Of a DNA stretch of 40,206 nucleotides, positions 1 to 7,989 are shown piece after piece. Origin of the DNA: Candidatus Omnitrophota bacterium (GTDB taxonomy: Bacteria > Omnitrophota > Koll11 > Duberdicusellales > 4484-171). The DNA lies in assembly GCA_030692055.1 (NCBI GenBank), contig JAUYCY010000083.1, forward strand, positions 1 to 40,206. Direction: 5' to 3'. The stretch's first letter is position 1, and every line of letters begins with the position of its first letter. The position numbers and the translations under genes were made by a program. Below the pieces are notes generated by a model. It had not been told where the DNA came from, did not search any database, and saw only the letters and a program-made list of their open reading frames with translations.

Positions 1-53
1 ACCTAGATACTATTTGCAGTAGATTTTTTATTTTCACGTGGTATAATTAGAAG

Positions 54-400
54 GTTTTATAGGAGAGAAACAATAGGTTTTTGTATTTATTCTCTCTCAG
101 GCGTTTACCCCGTGGCTTGCCATGGGGATGAAGCCGAAATCGTAAACGTAGTTGACCTCATTCCAAGGCAATGAATGAACCCAGCCTTTGCGTAAGCAAA
201 GTAAAGATATGCTGGGTCCGCGATAACTAAGTGATAAGAATAACATCTATGACAAGTTGCAATTGATTTGTTTTAAAAATACGCTATAGCTTAAAAAGAG
301 CGAACCAGTGATAATATTAGTATAGAACATACTCCGCGGCTTGCCGCGGAGACTGGTTGATTACGCGTAGGTTATTTATAAATATAAAGAGGCCAAAATA
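54..400 (+). promoter_or_regulatory. Hairpin-rich untranslated leader before the LPS block
   Basis: No gene is visible in the first 400 bases. An extended -10 box (TG at 39-40, TATAAT at 42-47) could start a transcript near base 54, though no good -35 is seen. The stretch then folds repeatedly: CGTTTAC (102-108) pairs with GTAAACG (142-148) around an inner hairpin at 108-127; TCATT/AATGA pairs at 158-174; ACCCAGC (179-185) pairs with GCTGGGT (211-217) around TTTGC/GCAAA; AACCAGT (303-309) pairs with ACTGGTT (352-358) around an 8-bp hairpin at 332-351. It may be a structured leader, a small RNA, or several palindromic repeats side by side. It does not match tmRNA, SRP RNA or RNase P RNA signatures that I know. 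Confidence 0.45.
263..290 (+). promoter_or_regulatory. Candidate sigma-70-type promoter for the heptose/Kdo block
   Basis: TTGATT (263-268) and TATAGC (285-290) are separated by 16 bases and lie about 110 bases before the first gene. The match is fair, not strong, and the extended -10 near base 42 is an alternative. Confidence 0.35.
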
Positions 401-1381
401 ATGATAAACAAAAATAAGCTAAAACGCATAATTTCCCGATTTAGGAGTAAAAAAATACTCGTTATCGGGGACCTGGTTTTAGACCACTATATTTTTGGTA
501 AGGTTGATAGAATTTCACCCGAAGCGCCTGTTCCTGTAGTCTGGGCTAACAGGGAAAATTTTGTTTGCGGAGGCGCGGCTAATGTCGGCCTTAACCTAGT
601 TTCGCTCGGTGCAAAAGCTAGCCTTTGCGGAGTTTTAGGTAAAGACCATTTTGGAAATGTTTTGTCTTCACTTATTGAAAAAGGCAACATTAATTCTAAT
701 CTCATCGTTAGAGAAAAAAATCGTCCTACTACCCTAAAGACAAGAATAATAGCACAACATCAGCAGATGCTACGACTTGACTGGGAGTCGGTCGAGTTTC
801 TTTCCCTGCAAACAAGTAAAATCCTTTTTAATACAATCATCAAGAACATTGATGTTTTTGATGCAGTAATCATTGAAGATTATGGAAAAGGAGTTATTAA
901 TCCTTATATAGTGGGAGATTTAGTAGATTTATGCCGTAAGAAAAATAAAATTATTACCGTTGACCCAAAAGAGGAGCATATAGACTACTATAAAGATGTT
1001 ACATCATTAACGCCTAATCTAAAAGAAGCTCAGGTTGCTGCAGGAATAAAGATAAGAAGCAAACATGAGATTCCTATTTTAGGAAAAACAATTATAGAAA
1101 AATTGAACCCTAAGTCTCTATTAATTACATTGGGCGAAGACGGAATGATGCTTTTCGCCGATGGCCGCCACTACCATATTCCAACAGCAGCTTTAGAAGT
1201 TTTTGATGTTACTGGAGCAGGGGATACGGTAATCGCTACGTTTACGCTTGCCTTGGCCTGCGGCGCAAGTTTTTATGAGGCAGCAGTAATTGCTAATTGT
1301 GCTGCGGGAATTGTTGTCGGTAAATTAGGTGCGGCTACTACAACAGCGAAAGAACTTTTAAATAGTATAAATGCAAAATAA
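401..1381 (+). CDS. hldE: D-glycero-beta-D-manno-heptose-7-phosphate kinase (HldE kinase domain, RfaE1 type)
   Basis: A PfkB/ribokinase-family sugar kinase that phosphorylates heptose 7-phosphate at C1, an early step to ADP-heptose for the lipopolysaccharide inner core. The N-terminal GDLVLDHYIFGKVDRISPEAP motif region (about residues 23-44), GGAANVGLNL and the C-terminal anion-hole/base motif VTGAGDT (about 269-275) are all present. At 326 residues it is the kinase domain alone; the cytidylyltransferase half found in E. coli HldE is absent and must be encoded elsewhere. The ATG start has a weak AGAGG eight bases upstream. It overlaps kdsB by 11 bases, so the two are probably translationally coupled. 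GmhB, which removes the phosphate in a following step, is encoded at 31007-31582. Confidence 0.93.
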   Translation: MINKNKLKRIISRFRSKKILVIGDLVLDHYIFGKVDRISPEAPVPVVWANRENFVCGGAANVGLNLVSLGAKASLCGVLGKDHFGNVLSSLIEKGNINSNLIVREKNRPTTLKTRIIAQHQQMLRLDWESVEFLSLQTSKILFNTIIKNIDVFDAVIIEDYGKGVINPYIVGDLVDLCRKKNKIITVDPKEEHIDYYKDVTSLTPNLKEAQVAAGIKIRSKHEIPILGKTIIEKLNPKSLLITLGEDGMMLFADGRHYHIPTAALEVFDVTGAGDTVIATFTLALACGASFYEAAVIANCAAGIVVGKLGAATTTAKELLNSINAK

Positions 1382-2120
1382 CATAGACGTAATCGGAGTT
1401 ATACCTGCGCGCTATCAATCAACAAGGCTGCCCTTTAAATTGACCAGGCAACTTCTTGGCAGGCCATTGATTCAATGGGTGTGGGAAAAAGCCAGCGCAG
1501 CCCATCTTCTTGATAGTTTGATTGTAGCTTGTGATGATCAAAAAATTAAGGAAGTAGCTGAAGGTTTTGGCGCTAATGTAGTGATGACTTCGCTGCAGCA
1601 TACCTCAGGTACAGATAGGGTGGCAGAAGCAGTACGGGATATTGACGCAAAAATTGTAATTAATATCCAGGCAGACGAGCCATTAATGCACCCTTCCACC
1701 ATAGACAGTCTAGCCGAAACAATGTTAGCGGATCCAAATTTAGTTATGGCTACGGTTTGTAAGAAGTTAGACAATGAAAACGAAATAAATAATCCGAATG
1801 TAGTAAAGGTTATTTGCGATAAGGATGGTTTTGCAATCTATTTCTCGCGTTCTGTGCTACCGTATTATAGGGATAGTAACGCCATTAAAACTTGCTATAA
1901 ACATTTAGGTATATACGCTTACACTAAAGATTTTCTCTATACGTTTAAGAACCTCCCTTCTTCTTACCTAGAAGAAGCAGAGAGATTAGAGCAACTAAGA
2001 GCCATTGAGGCTGGTTATAAGATAAAGGTTATTGAAACGAAATTTGATTCCATAGGGGTAGACACAGAAGAAGATTTACAGAAATTAGAGGCAATGCTAA
2101 AAGAACACACTTTAAATTGA
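1371..2120 (+). CDS. kdsB: 3-deoxy-manno-octulosonate cytidylyltransferase (CMP-Kdo synthetase)
   Basis: Activates Kdo with CTP to give CMP-Kdo, the donor for lipid A glycosylation, in the cytoplasm. The N-terminal nucleotide-binding motif IPARYQSTRLPFK (about residues 11-23) and the IQADEPL segment near residue 100 are typical; 249 residues is the normal family length. The start overlaps the end of the heptose kinase. It is followed 14 bases later by a DUF1846 gene where related clusters often carry pyrG, whose product makes the CTP that KdsB uses. Confidence 0.95.
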   Translation: MQNNIDVIGVIPARYQSTRLPFKLTRQLLGRPLIQWVWEKASAAHLLDSLIVACDDQKIKEVAEGFGANVVMTSLQHTSGTDRVAEAVRDIDAKIVINIQADEPLMHPSTIDSLAETMLADPNLVMATVCKKLDNENEINNPNVVKVICDKDGFAIYFSRSVLPYYRDSNAIKTCYKHLGIYAYTKDFLYTFKNLPSSYLEEAERLEQLRAIEAGYKIKVIETKFDSIGVDTEEDLQKLEAMLKEHTLN

Positions 2121-2134
2121 TATAGGAGAATAAA

Positions 2135-3670
2135 ATGGAAACATTAAATAAGAATTATTTAGCGAAAAAAATCGGCTTTGATAACGAAAAATATTTAAAA
2201 GAGCAAACATCAGCTATCTTAGAAAGGGTAAAAAGGTTCAATAATAAACTTTATCTTGAGTTTGGCGGAAAGCTTCTTTTTGATTATCACGCAGCAAGGG
2301 TACTACCGGGCTACGACCCAAACGTTAAGCTAAGGCTATTGCAACAACTAAAAGATAAAGCGGATATTATTCTCTGCATATATTCCGGCGATATTGAACG
2401 GCGTAAAATTCGTGCAGATTTTGGCATCACTTATGATGTGGATGCGTTAAAGATTATTGATGATTTAAGAGACTGGGGACTTGAGGTGACAGCAGTTGTA
2501 ATAACGCGCTTCGAAAACCAACCTGCTGCGAATATATTTAAGAATAAACTGGAACGCCGCAATATCAAAGTATATACCCATCGTTTTACAAAGGGATACC
2601 CAACAGATGTGGATGCGATTGTCAGCGATGAAGGCTACGGCGTTAATGAATACATTGAAACTAAAAAACCTCTGGTAGTAGTTACCGGGCCGGGTCCTGG
2701 AAGCGGAAAGTTAGCTACCTGTCTTTCTCAGCTATATCATGACTATAGAAAAGGGGTAAAATCCGGGTATGCAAAATTTGAGACTTTTCCTATTTGGAAC
2801 ATACCGCTTAAACATACTGTAAACGTAGCTTATGAGGCAGCTACTGCGGATATTAGGGATTTTAATCTCATTGACCCGTTTCACCTAGAGGCATACGGCG
2901 AAGCAACGGTTAACTATAATCGTGATGTTGAAATATTTCCTGTAGTCAAGCGTATATTAGGCAAAATTACCGGCGATGAATCTATATATAAATCTCCCAC
3001 AGATATGGGAGTCAATAGAGCGGGTTTTGGAATAGTTGACGATGAAGCAGTGAAGGAGGCAGCAAAACAGGAAATAATAAGAAGATATTTCCGCTATACC
3101 TGTGAATATGTGATGGGTTTTGCCGATAAAGAAACTGTCAAGAGAATCGAACTTTTCTTAGAAGAATTCAATCTCTTGCCGGAGGGCAGGAAAGTTGTTG
3201 AGCCGGCGAGAAAAGCCGCCCAAGATACACAGTCTAAAGGCAATGAAGGTATTTTTTGTGGAGCAGCCATAGAATTAGCTGATGGCACAATTGTTACCGG
3301 TAAAAATTCTCCACTCATGCATGCTGCATCAAGCCTTATACTTAATGCTATAAAGACAATGGCAGAAATACCTGATAAAATTCATCTGCTTTCGCCTAAT
3401 ATAATTGAGTCTATAAGGAATCTTAAAAAAAATATTTTGAACTCAAAAACAATTAACCTTGATTTGGAAGAAGCTTTGATCGCACTTACCGTTAGCGCAG
3501 CTACGAATCCTGCTGCGCAATTAGCTATGGAGAAGTTAAAGGAATTACAAGGCTGCGAAGTGCACATGACGCATATTCCAACACCTGGAGATGAAGCAGG
3601 ATTACGTAGGTTAGGAGTTAATGTTACTTCTGACCCGAACTTTTCTAGTAAAAGCCTTTTTGTAATTTAA
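2135..3670 (+). CDS. DUF1846 (UPF0371) family protein
   Basis: A full-length member (511 residues) of a conserved family with no settled function. The near-N-terminal [13 protein letters not shown] and [20 protein letters not shown] segments are family hallmarks. Around residues 185-195 lies GPGPGSGK, a glycine-rich loop that resembles a nucleotide-binding P-loop. The C-terminal part is rich in Ala/Gly and contains a [16 protein letters not shown] stretch. The start has AGGAG seven bases upstream. It sits between kdsB and kdsA, leaving only one base before kdsA, so it is surely co-transcribed with the Kdo genes. A link to Kdo or CTP supply is inference from position only. Confidence 0.88.
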   Translation: METLNKNYLAKKIGFDNEKYLKEQTSAILERVKRFNNKLYLEFGGKLLFDYHAARVLPGYDPNVKLRLLQQLKDKADIILCIYSGDIERRKIRADFGITYDVDALKIIDDLRDWGLEVTAVVITRFENQPAANIFKNKLERRNIKVYTHRFTKGYPTDVDAIVSDEGYGVNEYIETKKPLVVVTGPGPGSGKLATCLSQLYHDYRKGVKSGYAKFETFPIWNIPLKHTVNVAYEAATADIRDFNLIDPFHLEAYGEATVNYNRDVEIFPVVKRILGKITGDESIYKSPTDMGVNRAGFGIVDDEAVKEAAKQEIIRRYFRYTCEYVMGFADKETVKRIELFLEEFNLLPEGRKVVEPARKAAQDTQSKGNEGIFCGAAIELADGTIVTGKNSPLMHAASSLILNAIKTMAEIPDKIHLLSPNIIESIRNLKKNILNSKTINLDLEEALIALTVSAATNPAAQLAMEKLKELQGCEVHMTHIPTPGDEAGLRRLGVNVTSDPNFSSKSLFVI

Positions 3671-3671
3671 A

Positions 3672-4463
3672 ATGTTAAATTATAAAAATAAATTTATCTT
3701 TATTGCCGGTCCCTGTGTCATTGAAGATAAAAAACTTACTTTAGATATCGCTTCTTATCTAAAAGAAATATTTTTACCTTCTTCGATTCTTTTCATTTTT
3801 AAGGCAAGTTTTGATAAAGCAAATAGAACTTCATTGAAATCGTTTCGTGGACTAGGGCTTGCCAAAGGTATTAAGATTCTAGAGGAAGTGAAAAAGAAAC
3901 TAAAAGTGCCTATTTTAAGCGATATCCATTGTCAGCATCAAATTCAGTATGTAAAGGATGTTTTAGACATCATCCAGATACCGGCATTTTTATGCCGCCA
4001 GACCGATTTAATTCTTGCCGTGGCAAAAACAAAAAAAATAATCAATATTAAAAAAGGGCAATTTCTTTCTCCGGATGATGTCAAGTATATAGTTGAGAAA
4101 ATCGAAGCTACCGGAAATAAAAATATTTTTCTTACCGAGCGGGGTAGCTGTTTTGGCTACAACAATCTTGTGGTTGATTTTCGCTCTTTTTTGATTATGA
4201 AAAAATTAGGCTATCCCGTAATATATGACGTAACTCATTCTTTGCAGAAACCTTCGGCTAAAGACGGTATTTCTGGCGGAGACAGTGAATTCATTGAACC
4301 GCTAGCTTTAGCGGCGGTGGCGGCGGGGGTAGATGGTTTATTTATGGAAGTACATCCAAAACCGAAACTCGCTTTGTCTGATAAACATACTTCTTATACA
4401 TTAGCGAGGCTAAAATTTCTTGTTAAAAAAATTATGCAGATAAGAGAGGTTACCAGTGGATAG
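3672..4463 (+). CDS. kdsA: 3-deoxy-8-phosphooctulonate synthase (Kdo-8-phosphate synthase)
   Basis: Condenses arabinose 5-phosphate with phosphoenolpyruvate to Kdo 8-phosphate. Motifs in order: AGPCVIE near the N terminus, KASFDKANRTS, the GxGLxxGIKIL region, LCRQTDLI, KKGQFLSPDD, ERGSCFGYNNLVVDFRS, YDVTHSLQKP and MEVHPKP. The cysteine in AGPC marks the metal-dependent class known from Aquifex; E. coli-type enzymes have asparagine there. At 263 residues it is of normal size. It starts one base after the DUF1846 stop codon and overlaps kdsD by 8 bases. Confidence 0.96.
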   Translation: MLNYKNKFIFIAGPCVIEDKKLTLDIASYLKEIFLPSSILFIFKASFDKANRTSLKSFRGLGLAKGIKILEEVKKKLKVPILSDIHCQHQIQYVKDVLDIIQIPAFLCRQTDLILAVAKTKKIINIKKGQFLSPDDVKYIVEKIEATGNKNIFLTERGSCFGYNNLVVDFRSFLIMKKLGYPVIYDVTHSLQKPSAKDGISGGDSEFIEPLALAAVAAGVDGLFMEVHPKPKLALSDKHTSYTLARLKFLVKKIMQIREVTSG

Positions 4464-5436
4464 ATTTAAACCCAATGAAATTTTAGCTTGGGCAAAAGAA
4501 GTCCTTTCAATTGAGGCAGAGGGAATTGTTAATTTAGAAAATAGCCTTGATTCAGGCTTCTTGAACGCCGTAAAGATTCTTTCCTCATGTAAAGGTAAGA
4601 TTGTAGTTACAGGTATGGGCAAAGCCGGTATTATCGGCCAGAAATTTTCCGCAACACTTTCTTCAACCGGTACTTCAAGTTTCTGGCTACACGCTGCCGA
4701 AGCTGTGCATGGAGATTTAGGAAGAATTGAAAAAGACGACGTGGCCGTAGTATTGTCTTATAGCGGAGAAACCGAAGAGATAAAAAATCTTATACCATTT
4801 ATCCGCCAAATTGGAGCAAAGATAGTTGCAATAACCGGAAATTTACGCTCAAGCCTTGCGCGCTATGTAGACGCAGTAATTGATGTCAAGATCGACAAGG
4901 AAGCCTGTCCGTTAGGGCTTGCGCCCACTACTTCGACTACGGCAATGTTAGCGCTTTGCGACGCGCTTTCTATAGTTTTACAAAAAATAAAAGGTTTTGA
5001 AGAGAAAGATTTCGCGTTTTTCCATCCCCGTGGTTCGCTAGGAAGGAAATTATTGCTGAAGGTTAAAGATATTATGCGTAAGCGTAAACTTAATCCCATT
5101 GTAGGCGAAGAAGTTTTGATTAAAGATGTATTAGTGAAAATTACCTCCGCTCATGCTGGTGCTGCGTCGGTGGTAAATAGAGACGGTAAATTATGTGGCA
5201 TATTTACGGACGGGGATTTACGCAGAAACCTAGAAAGGCATCGCAATCTCCTTAAGAAGAAAGTCAAAGAAGTAATGACCGCCAATCCTGTTGTAGTGAG
5301 AGACGACGATTTAGCCTCCCAGGCTCTAAAAGTTTTAGAGACGAAAAAGATAGACGAAGTTCCGGTTGTAGATAGTGAATATAGGCCGGTAGGGATGCTT
5401 GACGTGCAAGATTTAATTGCAGCTGGAATTATCTAA
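4456..5436 (+). CDS. kdsD: Arabinose-5-phosphate isomerase (KpsF/GutQ family)
   Basis: Interconverts ribulose 5-phosphate and arabinose 5-phosphate, supplying the KdsA substrate. A SIS sugar-isomerase domain (about residues 40-175, with VTGMGKAGIIGQKFSATLSSTGT and SYSGETEEI) is followed by two CBS domains (about 205-326), the standard 326-residue layout. The GTG start overlaps the end of kdsA and has AGAGAGG a few bases upstream. The rpe gene at 20734 would make the pentose phosphate pool that feeds it. Confidence 0.95.
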   Translation: MDRFKPNEILAWAKEVLSIEAEGIVNLENSLDSGFLNAVKILSSCKGKIVVTGMGKAGIIGQKFSATLSSTGTSSFWLHAAEAVHGDLGRIEKDDVAVVLSYSGETEEIKNLIPFIRQIGAKIVAITGNLRSSLARYVDAVIDVKIDKEACPLGLAPTTSTTAMLALCDALSIVLQKIKGFEEKDFAFFHPRGSLGRKLLLKVKDIMRKRKLNPIVGEEVLIKDVLVKITSAHAGAASVVNRDGKLCGIFTDGDLRRNLERHRNLLKKKVKEVMTANPVVVRDDDLASQALKVLETKKIDEVPVVDSEYRPVGMLDVQDLIAAGII

Positions 5437-5480
5437 AAAGTCACAAGCTACAAGTAACATGTCACAAGTAATATTACACT
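5437..5480. repeat. Short iterated repeat after kdsD
   Basis: The word GTCACAAG occurs at both ends with CTACAAGTAAC between, giving imperfect tandem copies of a CACAAGTAA-like word immediately after the kdsD stop. It resembles other iterated-word spacers in the window but uses its own word and is not clearly palindromic. Confidence 0.5.
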
Positions 5481-5526
5481 AATAAATTATACAATAATGA
5501 TGATAAAAACGGCGGCGTAAAAAATA

Positions 5527-5940
5527 GTGAATATGTTCATTCCACTCATTATTACATTGAGCGGTGGTTTTCTTACTTGGTATTTGAATGAGAGAAGTAA
5601 GCGAATTTACGAAGAATACAAAAGAAAAGAAGAAAAGTATACGGAATTAATCAAAAATATACGTGGATTCTACGCCGACTCTATCAATAAAGAACTTAAG
5701 CAGGAATTTCTAAAACAGCTTGATTTATCTTGGTTATATTGTCCAGATGAGGTTATTCGTAAGATATACAGCTTTCTTCTTATGTTAGATAAAGATCGTA
5801 AATCTTCGGAAGAAGAAAGAAATGAAGCGACTGGAGAACTTATTCTTACAATACGTAAAGATTTAATTAATAGGAAACCGCTATCAAAAACTGAGTTAAC
5901 GTCAAAAGATTTTAAAATTTTGAAAGCAATTAACAACTAA
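5527..5940 (+). CDS. Small membrane-anchored protein of unknown function
   Basis: I do not recognise a family. The 137-residue product has one hydrophobic segment at the N terminus (about residues 3-19, IPLIITLSGGFLTWYL), then a long charged, probably helical region rich in Lys and Glu. This suggests a single-pass inner-membrane protein with a cytoplasmic helical tail. The start is either GTG at 5527 or ATG at 5533; no clear ribosome-binding site is visible. It lies inside the Kdo gene block between kdsD and kdsC, flanked by gaps of 66-90 bases, and may simply be a passenger there. Confidence 0.6.
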   Translation: MNMFIPLIITLSGGFLTWYLNERSKRIYEEYKRKEEKYTELIKNIRGFYADSINKELKQEFLKQLDLSWLYCPDEVIRKIYSFLLMLDKDRKSSEEERNEATGELILTIRKDLINRKPLSKTELTSKDFKILKAINN

Positions 5941-6006
5941 TTGTTAATTGTAGATATGTTATAAATATTCTAACCAAGCATTTACATATAAAATTTCACT
6001 ACAAAC

Positions 6007-6537
6007 ATGAAAGAGAAAAATAAAAAGTTATTTAAAAAGGTTAGATTATTAGTTCTTGATGTAGATGGTGTTTTGACGAAGGGCGAAATTATCTATGATG
6101 ACAAAGGCAGGGAATTAAAAATCTTTAATGTAAAGGATGGCTTAGGAATATTTCTTTTAGGTAAAACTGGCATTAAAACTATTTTTCTTACGGCAAAAGA
6201 CGGTAAGGTAATACGCCGACGTGCGCAAGATATGGGAGTTATAGAGGTTATTGGAGGGATTCTACCGAAAGAGAATGTTCTAGATAAGCTTATGAAAAAA
6301 TATAACGTCAACAAAGATGAAATTTGTTTTATGGGGGACGATTTAATTGACATAGGTTTTATGGAAAAAGTAGGCATAGCGGTTGCGGTAAATGACGCTC
6401 TCAAGATCGTTAAAAAGGCAGCTGATTATATTACCACAAAAAACGGCGGCGAAGGCGCAGTGCGAGAAGTGGTAGATTTGATTATTGAAGCGCAGAATTT
6501 AGAAAAAAAAATTTACCATTTCCTAAAAAATCCCTAA
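6007..6537 (+). CDS. kdsC: 3-deoxy-manno-octulosonate-8-phosphatase (HAD family, KdsC)
   Basis: Dephosphorylates Kdo 8-phosphate to Kdo. The capless HAD phosphatase signature is complete: LDVDGVLTKGEI near residue 18 (nucleophile Asp and acid Asp), FLTAKDG (motif II), a lysine in KENVLDKL, and the acidic motif FMGDDLIDIGFM. The C-terminal TKNGGEGAVREVVDLI tail is typical of KdsC. Length, 176 residues, is normal. It follows the small membrane protein by 66 bases and ends about 30 bases before a promoter for the Lpt genes. Confidence 0.94.
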   Translation: MKEKNKKLFKKVRLLVLDVDGVLTKGEIIYDDKGRELKIFNVKDGLGIFLLGKTGIKTIFLTAKDGKVIRRRAQDMGVIEVIGGILPKENVLDKLMKKYNVNKDEICFMGDDLIDIGFMEKVGIAVAVNDALKIVKKAADYITTKNGGEGAVREVVDLIIEAQNLEKKIYHFLKNP

Positions 6538-6567
6538 TGCTCGCCTCTTTTTTTAATGGTTTCAGGA

Positions 6568-6595
6568 TTGACTTTCAGAGGTAATCTGGTATAGT
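6568..6595 (+). promoter_or_regulatory. Strong sigma-70-type promoter before the Lpt genes
   Basis: TTGACT (6568-6573), a 16-base spacer and TATAGT (6590-6595), with TG at 6587-6588 forming an extended -10. It lies about 40 bases before the chosen ATG at 6638 and suggests independent transcription of the Lpt genes from inside the block. Confidence 0.7.
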
Positions 6596-6637
6596 ATATT
6601 GTTTCTTTTTCAACTAAAATATCCACAAATTTTAATT

Positions 6638-7285
6638 ATGCATAAAAAAATAAACATAACCATTTTTTTATTTATTTTTGCGCTAATCTTGTCCGATGGA
6701 ATCTTTGCGCAAGATTCTACTCAGAATTCTTCACAGAAGATTAATGATTTTTATCTTTCTAACGTCAAAGAAGACGGCACAAAAGATTGGGAGGTAAAAG
6801 GAAAAGAAGCAACCATACGAGACAAATACGTAGATATTAACAACATGGAAGGGAAATATTTTTCCAATAAAGATACTATTTTCGTAAAATCTGAAAAAGC
6901 AGAATTAAATAGAGAAAGTAAAGACGCGAATCTTAGCGATAACGTAGAGCTGAAGATTCCCGATAAGGAAGGAAATTATATGATCATCAATTGCGATGGT
7001 CCGCTCGAGATGAGGTATAACGACGGAATAGCTATATTTAACAAGAATGTGGTTGTTGATAGCAAGGACGGTAAACTATTTAGTGACAAGGCTACCGTAT
7101 TTTTTGATGCTAAGGATAAGACAAAGCTGAGAATGGTTGCCGAAGGCCATGTTAAAATAGTAAAAGATGATAATGTAGCTTTTTGCGATAAAGTGACTTA
7201 TGTTGGCCAAGAGAAGAATATCACTCTTGAAGGTAATCCGCGGGTAGTATATTTCACAAAAAAAAATGAAGCTATTAGAAATTAA
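6638..7285 (+). CDS. Periplasmic LPS-transport protein, LptC-like plus LptA/OstA-like
   Basis: A probable signal peptide (residues 1-24, hydrophobic core ITIFLFIFALIL, cleavage near IFA-QD) leads into an LptC-like segment (FYLSNVKEDGTKDWEVKGKEA) and then repeated beta-strand units ending in a typical LptA/OstA pattern (DKATVFFD, MVAEGHVKIVKDD, VTYVGQEKNITLEGNPRVVYF). The whole is 215 residues. It should bridge lipopolysaccharide from the inner membrane towards the outer membrane. No separate lptA or lptC is present nearby, so one protein may do both jobs. The ATG at 6638 is preferred over an upstream TTG because it gives a good signal peptide and leaves room for the promoter. It overlaps lptB by 20 bases. 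Confidence 0.85.
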   Translation: MHKKINITIFLFIFALILSDGIFAQDSTQNSSQKINDFYLSNVKEDGTKDWEVKGKEATIRDKYVDINNMEGKYFSNKDTIFVKSEKAELNRESKDANLSDNVELKIPDKEGNYMIINCDGPLEMRYNDGIAIFNKNVVVDSKDGKLFSDKATVFFDAKDKTKLRMVAEGHVKIVKDDNVAFCDKVTYVGQEKNITLEGNPRVVYFTKKNEAIRN

Positions 7286-7988
7286 TAATTTATCAAAATC
7301 ATACGGTACAAAAATGGTGGTGCGAGGCGTATCGCTTGCCGTCAGAAGAGGCGAAGTGGTAGGATTACTTGGCCCAAACGGTGCAGGCAAAACCACTACT
7401 TTTTATATGATTGTTGGGATAATTGCTCCTGACACAGGGGAAATCCAATTCGATAATCAGGATATAACTAATTTACCCATTCATATACGTTCCCGTTTTG
7501 GGATAGGGTACCTTTCGCAGGACCCCTCAATTTTTCGAAAACTAACTGTTGAGGAAAATATCATGGCAATATTGGAGATTATTCCGTCATCAAAGCATGA
7601 ACGCATGCAGCGGCTGGAAGAGCTTTTAAAAGAATTAAATATAGCGCATTTGCGAAAAAGCAGAGCCTATACTTTAAGCGGCGGCGAGATGCGGCGCCTT
7701 GAAATAACTCGTGCCTTGGTAACTAACCCTTCTTTTCTTCTTTTGGATGAGCCGTTTTCCGGCATTGACCCCATTGTAGTCGGAGAAGCAAAAGAAATAA
7801 TAGCGGAACTCAAGCATAAGGGAATGGGTATACTTTTAACCGATCATAACGTACGCGAAACCCTTTCTATTACCGACAGAGCATACTTAATGGCAGAGGG
7901 AAAGATTTTAATTTCTGGGACTTCCGATCAATTAGTAAATGACGCAAGGGCTCGCGAAATTTATTTAGGCAAAAACTTTAGCATGTAG
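7266..7988 (+). CDS. lptB: LPS export ABC transporter ATP-binding protein
   Basis: The ATPase that powers extraction of lipopolysaccharide from the inner membrane with LptF and LptG, which are not in this window. Walker A GPNGAGKTTT (about residues 38-47), signature LSGGEMRRLE and Walker B FLLLDEPFSGIDP are intact; the LptB-type GYLSQDPSIFRKLTVEENI Q-loop segment is present. 240 residues is the usual length. The gene overlaps the LptC/LptA-type gene, and one base separates it from the trigger factor gene. Confidence 0.96.
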   Translation: MKLLEINNLSKSYGTKMVVRGVSLAVRRGEVVGLLGPNGAGKTTTFYMIVGIIAPDTGEIQFDNQDITNLPIHIRSRFGIGYLSQDPSIFRKLTVEENIMAILEIIPSSKHERMQRLEELLKELNIAHLRKSRAYTLSGGEMRRLEITRALVTNPSFLLLDEPFSGIDPIVVGEAKEIIAELKHKGMGILLTDHNVRETLSITDRAYLMAEGKILISGTSDQLVNDARAREIYLGKNFSM

Positions 7989-7989
7989 C

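Noticed and set aside
54..400. tmRNA, SRP RNA or RNase P RNA in the first 400 bases
   Set aside because: None of their conserved sequence signatures could be found; only hairpins are seen.
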